Position numbers and translations under genes: made by a program. Below are positions 59,924-64,000 of a DNA stretch of 64,000 nucleotides, one piece after another. How positions within the stretch are numbered: position 1 is the stretch's first letter; each line of letters starts with the position of its first letter. Where the stretch lies: positions 1 through 64,000 of the forward strand of contig NZ_NFLM01000014.1 of NCBI RefSeq assembly GCF_002160915.1, written 5' to 3'. The notes beneath the pieces are model-generated. The model saw only the letters and a list, made by a program, of their open reading frames with translations. It was not told the DNA's origin and made no database searches. Source of the stretch: Faecalibacterium sp. An121. GTDB lineage: Bacteria > Bacillota > Clostridia > Oscillospirales > Ruminococcaceae.

Positions 59924-60801
59924 CGCTCCTGGCTGCGCTGGCGCTTTTTCTGCCACTGTTCCAGCAGCTTGATGATGGTGTCCTGCATCTGCTTGGGCGT
60001 GTAGGATTTCGGAAAATACTTCCGCAGTACATCGTTTTTGATGGTCACGCGGTCCATTTCGGCCTTCTTTTCCTCGCCCATGATGTCGAAGATGGCATCG
60101 TAGGTGCACTTGCCTTCCTGGCTCAGCTTCTTGATGCGCTGGGCCTGGGAAAGAGACGGGGCGTTCTGGGTATCCTGCATGGCCTCCAAAAAATCCCGCT
60201 GTTCGGCAACCGTCAAATAGGACAGTTCCACAGCGGGATTGAAGGAGATTTTCTTTTGGTCCACCAGGTCCAGCAGTTCAGGGATGAGATTGGTGAGACG
60301 GATGAAACGCTGGACGTTGCGAGCACTGTCACCAGCTTCAGCTGCAATCAGGTCACGAGACTTGTGGCCAACTTGGCCACAAGTTAAATCGCCTCTAATT
60401 CCTTGATGATTCATCGCTTCCAGTTTCATTTTGTACGCGAAAGCCCTCTCACTGGGAAGGATGTGTTCGCGCTGCAAATTGCTGTCCACCATGTGGATCA
60501 CCGCCTCATCGTCGCTCATGTTCCGCACGATCACCGGCAGGGTTTTCAGCCCGGCCAGCTCTGCCGCGTGCTGGCGGCGGTGCCCCGAAATGATCTCGTA
60601 ACCTCCTTCCGTTCGGGGCCGGGCAATGAGCGGGGCCAACACGCCGAACTGAGCCACGCTTTCCACCGTCCGCTGCATGGCCTCATCGTCCAGCACCTTG
60701 AACGGATGGTTTTTGAAGGGATGCAGGTCCGTAATGGGGATTTGCTGGATCTGCTCGCGGTTGGGTTCCGTTGAGATAACTTCGCTTTTTTGCTCTGAAA
60801 T
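59920..60801 (-). CDS. parB: ParB/Spo0J-type partition protein, ATT start codon
   Basis: ParB N-domain: EIISGHRRQHAAELAGLKTL and NLQREHILPSERAFAYKMKL, then the HTH region (ARNVQRFIRLTNLIPELLDL). The recognisable protein reaches upstream to SEQKSEVISTEPNREQIQQI, where no ATG, GTG or TTG exists in frame before a stop. The in-frame ATT at 60801 is 7 nt after GGAGGTG, the ideal spacing; an ATG at 60808 touches the ribosome site and is out of frame. Starting from GTG at 60696 would lose conserved sequence. Helps maintain the element, probably with RepA. Confidence 0.82.
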   Translation of the reverse strand: MSEQKSEVISTEPNREQIQQIPITDLHPFKNHPFKVLDDEAMQRTVESVAQFGVLAPLIARPRTEGGYEIISGHRRQHAAELAGLKTLPVIVRNMSDDEAVIHMVDSNLQREHILPSERAFAYKMKLEAMNHQGIRGDLTCGQVGHKSRDLIAAEAGDSARNVQRFIRLTNLIPELLDLVDQKKISFNPAVELSYLTVAEQRDFLEAMQDTQNAPSLSQAQRIKKLSQEGKCTYDAIFDIMGEEKKAEMDRVTIKNDVLRKYFPKSYTPKQMQDTIIKLLEQWQKKRQRSQER

Positions 60802-60852
60802 GATTCATCACCTCCAACAGAAAAGGCTCAGAGAAACCTCTGGGCCAAAATT

Positions 60853-61731
60853 TTATCCTGTTTTGAAATCATGCTGTACCCTGGCAGCATAGGAGCTGTG
60901 CATGGTCATGGGGGCGTTGTAGAGGGTCGCCAATAGATATTGCCGGACATTTCGTACCTGGGTGGTGTTCTCTTTCAGGCACATGAGGACAAACCGCAGA
61001 TGGTCGCCGTTCAGTTTCATGAGCTGGGCCTTTACCACCTCGGCTGGCTTATCGTCGCCTGCAATGCGGATGAAGCGGCGTTTGCTGCACACGGTATCAA
61101 CCAGCAGCTCCAGCATCTCCCGCAGCATATCCTCGTCTTCAGGATAGCTTGCAATCAGAGCCTCGAAGCCAAGCTGCCGGAAAAAATATTCCTGATACCG
61201 GGTGCGGTCATCTTTCCCTTCGGATTCCGTTCCGGCGGCTTCGCCTGAAAGGAAAGGATCCGTCTCACTCATCTCAGTCTTATTCTGATTCGTCTTATTA
61301 CTGTGTCCTTTTGACACCTCTTGCCGTGTGGAAATGACACCGCTGGACGTGTCGTTTTGGCACTTTTGGAATTGGCTTTCCGGCACTTCTGTAAAGTTTT
61401 TCACATAAATCAGATTGGGCCTCCCCAGACCCTGCCTCCTGCGCTCGATCAAGCCAGCCTTTTCTTCCAGTTCCCGCAGCAGCCCCACCGCTTTTTTGTT
61501 GCCGCAGGCAAGGTACTCCATAATTTCCTCCACCGTGAAGATGATGTACACCCGGCCCGACTCATCCAACCACCCATTCTTCACCGAAAGGCTCATCCGG
61601 TCGAGCACCAGGCCATACAGCACTTTGGCGTCTGTGGAGATGCTCCGGAACTGAAGGTCCGTAAAAAGGATCTTGGGGAGTCGGTAGAACGAAAACAGTT
61701 CGGCTTGTCCGCCCGTAAAGTAATTGGCCAC
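60853..61731 (-). CDS. repA: Replication initiator RepA-type protein (RepA_N, DUF6017-like tail)
   Basis: 292 residues. RepA_N winged-helix start: FYRLPKILFTDLQFRSISTD, AKVLYGLVLDRMSLSVKNGW and VYIIFTVEEIMEYLACGNKK. The polar middle is variable; the C-terminus (RYQEYFFRQLGFEALIASYP, LRFVLMCLKENTTQVRNVRQ, YLLATLYNAP) matches DUF6017. Found in conjugative elements that replicate as circles. Starts with GTG after GAAAGGAAG. Confidence 0.85.
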   Translation of the reverse strand: MANYFTGGQAELFSFYRLPKILFTDLQFRSISTDAKVLYGLVLDRMSLSVKNGWLDESGRVYIIFTVEEIMEYLACGNKKAVGLLRELEEKAGLIERRRQGLGRPNLIYVKNFTEVPESQFQKCQNDTSSGVISTRQEVSKGHSNKTNQNKTEMSETDPFLSGEAAGTESEGKDDRTRYQEYFFRQLGFEALIASYPEDEDMLREMLELLVDTVCSKRRFIRIAGDDKPAEVVKAQLMKLNGDHLRFVLMCLKENTTQVRNVRQYLLATLYNAPMTMHSSYAARVQHDFKTG

Positions 61732-61785
61732 TTCGATCTTCCTTTCTTCTTTGCTGCTGAATCTTCACTTACAAGGGAGCAGGCC

Positions 61786-62565
61786 TTACTTTTTCTTCCA
61801 GGCCAGGATTTCAGCAAGCTGTTTGCGAATCTCGTCTTTTCCAGACGGGGTGAACAGCGTATAGCAGCCGAAAAAACCAGTATCATGGTTATAGAAGTCC
61901 CGGACAATAAAAAACCCCCGCCGGAAAGGCGCCTCATAGGGCATCAGGTTTCCGGCGGGGGCACGGTAGAGATATTTTTTGTGCTGAAGGTATTTGCAGA
62001 AGAGCCGTTCCGGCACGTTCAGCTCTTTGGCGGTGGCCCGGATGTTGGTGCAGTCGCCCGGGTTCACAAAGGCATCGTAAAACTCCGCTTTGGGTTTCAG
62101 CGCCAGCAGCTCTTTGCGCAGCGCGTTGTTGTCTTTCCTCTCTTTGAGCAGAGCTTCCGCGAAACGGAACAGGACATCAGGGTCCTGCTGGATCTGCTCC
62201 ATCAGGGATTCACCCAGGTAGCCGCCGTACTTGCGGATGGTGGGCAGCACCTCCTCAAACACCCACCGCTCGAACTTCACAGCGTTGGGTAGTTTGCTGT
62301 GGACGATCAGCCGGTACACATCGCCTTCGGGGATAAAAGCCATCTCGATTCTCTTGTCCGGCGACTGAGGGTGCGGTGCGTAACGTTTCGTTACACACCT
62401 GCAATGGTCAGTCAGCGCTTTCCGGTTGTTCTTGTAGCCCAGCGCTTTTGCCACATCTGCCCCGCAGAACAGGCACTTGCCGCTTTCCTGAAGGATGCGG
62501 ATCTCCCCAAACATCTGGTTGCGGAATATGCTGACAGCATTCTTCATTTCGACATTCATGTTCAT
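61786..62565 (-). CDS. BRO-N / phage antirepressor-like protein
   Basis: 259 residues. BRO-N domain: FRNQMFGEIRILQESGKCLF, CGADVAKALGYKNNRKALTD, FIPEGDVYRLIVHSKLPNAV and FERWVFEEVLPTIRKYGGYL. The C-terminal KilAC-like DNA-binding part is NIRATAKELNVPERLFCKYL. Typical of prophage and element antirepressors, so it may control the element's early genes. ATG at 62565 follows AAAGGAGGCAAC. Confidence 0.87.
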   Translation of the reverse strand: MNMNVEMKNAVSIFRNQMFGEIRILQESGKCLFCGADVAKALGYKNNRKALTDHCRCVTKRYAPHPQSPDKRIEMAFIPEGDVYRLIVHSKLPNAVKFERWVFEEVLPTIRKYGGYLGESLMEQIQQDPDVLFRFAEALLKERKDNNALRKELLALKPKAEFYDAFVNPGDCTNIRATAKELNVPERLFCKYLQHKKYLYRAPAGNLMPYEAPFRRGFFIVRDFYNHDTGFFGCYTLFTPSGKDEIRKQLAEILAWKKK

Positions 62566-62858
62566 GTTGCCTCCTTTGTCGCTCTGGATGGATGAAAGAA
62601 AAAGAGTCACGGCTTGTCTTTCCGATGAAGAAATCGTGCCGTGGCTCTATGTAACAAAGGAGGCATTCCAGAAAGAACCGGAATGTATGCCATGTCCATC
62701 GGACAGGTGTACAGAGGCCAAAAAGTTAGCCCCTCTTTTCACCCATTTTTGCGAAAAAGAGGACGGTTAGCCCCGATTTTGACCCCTAAAAAGCAGTGCA
62801 AACCAGGTCAAAAACCACCAAATTTTTCCAAATGCGCCGAACCAGATCAAACAGAAAA
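62566..62858. other. Right border region of the conjugative element
   Basis: Between the BRO gene and the rpsI terminator. A plus frame (from 62587) reads VTACLSDEEIVPWLYVTKEA, CMPCPSDRCTEAKKLAPLF to a stop at 62770, but lacks a ribosome site and I do not call it. The element's right end probably lies here; I could not find a matching copy of any stretch near 26-30 kb. Confidence 0.35.
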
Positions 62859-62886
62859 AGCCCGGAAAGATACGTCTTTCCGAGCT
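62859..62886 (-). terminator. Terminator of the rplM-rpsI operon
   Basis: AGCCCGGAAAGA (62859-62870), loop TACG, TCTTTCCGAGCT (62875-62886); on the minus strand TTTTTC follows. 24 bp beyond the rpsI stop. One mismatch in the stem. Confidence 0.88.
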
Positions 62887-62910
62887 TTTTTGAAAACTTT
62901 TTGGGAAAAA

Positions 62911-63309
62911 TCAGCGCTTGGAGAACTGGGGAGCGCGGCGGGCAGCCTTGAGGCCGTACTTCTTGCGCTCCTTCATGCGAGGATCGCGGGTCAGGTAGCC
63001 GGCCTTCTTGAGCACAGCGCGGTTCTCGTCGCTCTGCTGCAGCATGGCGCGGCTGATGCCGTGACGGATGGCGCCGGCCTGGCCGGACACACCGCCGCCG
63101 TTGACGCGGACCACCACGTCGTACTTATCCTCAACGCCCAGCAGCACCAGGGGAGCGCGGACGATCAGCTTCAGGGTCTCCAGACCAAAGTAGTTGTCCA
63201 GATCGCGGTCGTTGATGGTGATCTTGCCGGTGCCGGCGTACACGCGGACGCGGGCAACAGAATCTTTACGACGACCAGTGCCGTAGAAATAAGGTTTGGT
63301 TTCGTACAT
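62911..63309 (-). CDS. rpsI: 30S ribosomal protein S9
   Basis: 132 residues: [71 protein letters not shown] and the end FSKR, which reaches the ribosomal P-site tRNA. Complete and unaltered at its 3' end. GAAGGAGGCAATCGAAT precedes the start. Confidence 0.97.
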   Translation of the reverse strand: MYETKPYFYGTGRRKDSVARVRVYAGTGKITINDRDLDNYFGLETLKLIVRAPLVLLGVEDKYDVVVRVNGGGVSGQAGAIRHGISRAMLQQSDENRAVLKKAGYLTRDPRMKERKKYGLKAARRAPQFSKR

Positions 63310-63326
63310 ATTCGATTGCCTCCTTC

Positions 63327-63755
63327 TTAGAACTCGATCTTCTCGGGCTTCTGTGCAGCGTGGGCGTGCTCAGCACCCTTGTAGCAGTGCAGGCGGGTCA
63401 GAGCCTTGGCGCCGATGGTGTTGGACGGGATCATGCCCTTGATGGCATAGGTCATGGCCAGGTTGCTGTTCTCAGCCATCAGCTTCTTGTACTGGACCTT
63501 CTTCAGGCCGCCGATGTAGGCAGAGTGGGTGATGTGGAACTTCTGCTCGGCCTTCTTGCCGGTCAGAACGGCCTGGTCGCAGTTGATGACCACGACAAAG
63601 TCACCGCAATCCACGTTGGGGGTAAAATCGACCTTCTGCTTGCCACGCAGCAGAACGGCAGCCTCGGCTGCGACGCGGCCCAGCGGCTTGCCGGCGGCGT
63701 CGAGCAGGTACCACTTGCGCTCCACTTCAGCGGGCTTCACGAGAGTAGTGCTCAT
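63327..63755 (-). CDS. rplM: 50S ribosomal protein L13
   Basis: 142 residues: [60 protein letters not shown] and [23 protein letters not shown] at 63755 follows AGGAGGAAATATAT; the frame to 63782 is an extension. First gene of the conserved L13-S9 operon, 17 bp from rpsI. Confidence 0.97.
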   Translation of the reverse strand: MSTTLVKPAEVERKWYLLDAAGKPLGRVAAEAAVLLRGKQKVDFTPNVDCGDFVVVINCDQAVLTGKKAEQKFHITHSAYIGGLKKVQYKKLMAENSNLAMTYAIKGMIPSNTIGAKALTRLHCYKGAEHAHAAQKPEKIEF

Positions 63756-63815
63756 ATATATTTCCTCCTGATAAGCATTCACAACAGTTCAGGCGCCGGG
63801 TGGGGCGCGAAAGAT

Positions 63816-63844
63816 AGTATATACCATCAAAAGCCGCCTGTCAA
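63816..63844 (-). promoter_or_regulatory. Promoter of the rplM-rpsI operon
   Basis: On the minus strand TTGACA (63844-63839), 17-bp spacer, TATACT (63821-63816), 60 bp before the rplM start. Both hexamers near consensus. Beyond it, 63845-64000 has no gene; TATACT with an upstream TG at 63995 may be a rightward promoter. Confidence 0.82.
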
Positions 63845-64000
63845 CACGATTTTTTGTTTTTTTCAGCTCAAATCCATCCAGCTTTCAAAATCTCTTGATT
63901 TCTCTTGAATCCTCTTTGGATCTCACGTCTCATTTTTATTTTTGCCGGACAGGGTTTTCTTTGCCGGGCGCTGTAAATCCGCCGTGATTTATGCTATACT

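Larger units (their letters stand above)
29620..62650. mobile_element. Integrative and conjugative element (ends approximate)
   Basis: A full transfer set (relaxase, MobC, VirD4, VirB4, VirB6, PrgI, Maff2, wall hydrolase, TopB) with RepA/ParB maintenance and a BRO regulator, placed between chromosomal rpsI and the region beside the capsule operon. Borders are estimated from the relaxase terminator and the BRO gene. No serine or tyrosine integrase is inside; the only candidate is the recombinase at 26.5 kb. If that were the integrase, the left border would lie near 26.26 kb instead. Confidence 0.7.

Noticed and set aside
62587-62770. 61-codon plus frame with Cys residues near the element border
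   Set aside because: Protein-like in places but no ribosome site and no known family; kept only as a note in the border region.
62800-62930. Integration of the element into the 3' end of rpsI
   Set aside because: rpsI is complete with its own terminator, and I found no second copy of its last bases near 26-30 kb. An insertion just beyond the terminator is possible, but not within the gene.
62641-63330. 229-codon plus frame crossing into rpsI
   Set aside because: Its second half is antisense to rpsI and passes through the rpsI terminator; no ribosome site.
1-64000. CRISPR arrays
   Set aside because: No series of identical repeats with unique spacers was found. The 9-bp repeats at 813-886 are too short and too close together.
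1-64000. tRNA or rRNA genes
   Set aside because: I saw no GTTCRANNC-type T-loop with a matching acceptor stem and no rRNA signature. A tRNA scan would be decisive.

Overview
The window fits a gut Oscillospiraceae (Clostridial cluster IV) chromosome of the Faecalibacterium / Gemmiger / Subdoligranulum kind. The basis is a GC-rich Firmicute backbone, strong AGGAGG ribosome sites, a Gram-positive CpsB/C/D capsule module, and the PrgI/Maff2/CD1108/DUF4315/DUF4366 conjugation genes common in that group. This is inference from gene content; no 16S is present.

Layout. (1) 1-2.5 kb: a decayed IS256-type transposase, hairpins, a four-fold 9-bp repeat with ~22-bp period, and an AT-rich dGTPase-like gene. 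(2) 2.5-26.2 kb: one long leftward capsule (cps) operon. In transcription order it runs: unknown Cys-rich ORF, cpsB phosphatase, LytR-CpsA-Psr protein, cpsC/cpsD kinase pair, secreted protein, initiating sugar-phosphate transferase, acetyltransferase, tagD and tagB-like genes, three glycosyltransferases, wzy polymerase, a fourth glycosyltransferase, wzx flippase, capE-capF-(neuD-like)-capG for UDP-L-FucNAc, UDP-glucuronate 4-epimerase, ugd, glmM. The central 10.5-20.1 kb is AT-rich while the flanks are GC-rich, as in capsule loci whose type-specific core is swapped. (3) 26.26-27.53 kb: a tyrosine recombinase gene bounded by two loxP-like sites with identical cores in inverted orientation. The segment also holds a strong leftward promoter facing the cps operon. 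I read it as a self-encoded inversion switch, currently in the capsule-ON orientation. (4) 27.6-29.4 kb: an XRE regulator and a HipA-like kinase. (5) 29.6-62.6 kb: an integrative/conjugative element, almost all leftward: BRO-like protein, RepA, ParB, PcfB, VirD4, Maff2, VirB6, PrgI, VirB4, NlpC/P60 hydrolase, DUF4315, DUF4366, TopB, YodL and small accessory proteins, a 2355-residue methylase-helicase, DUF3848, MobC and relaxase. Cargo includes three DUF4143 ATPases, a LMW tyrosine phosphatase, a SAM methyltransferase and an IS3-family insertion. No integrase or resolvase for the element lies inside it. (6) 62.9-63.8 kb: the rplM-rpsI operon with promoter and terminator.

How it works together. 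The cps genes predict a Wzx/Wzy-type surface polysaccharide containing a uronic acid (GlcA/GalA), N-acetyl-L-fucosamine and a glycerol-phosphate substituent, with possible O-acetylation. Chain length would be set by the CpsC/CpsD kinase and CpsB phosphatase, and attachment to the wall made by the LCP protein. The recombinase cassette probably switches this expression between cells. In the flipped state its outward promoter would instead read toward the XRE/HipA genes.

Less obvious features include a TnpV gene nested out of frame in the linker of the giant methylase-helicase, two very small membrane-protein genes with clear expression signals (54 and 28 residues), a ParB gene whose only well-placed start is ATT, and a cargo site marked by 76-bp direct repeats of the topB leader. 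All identifications come from reading motifs; no database search was run.
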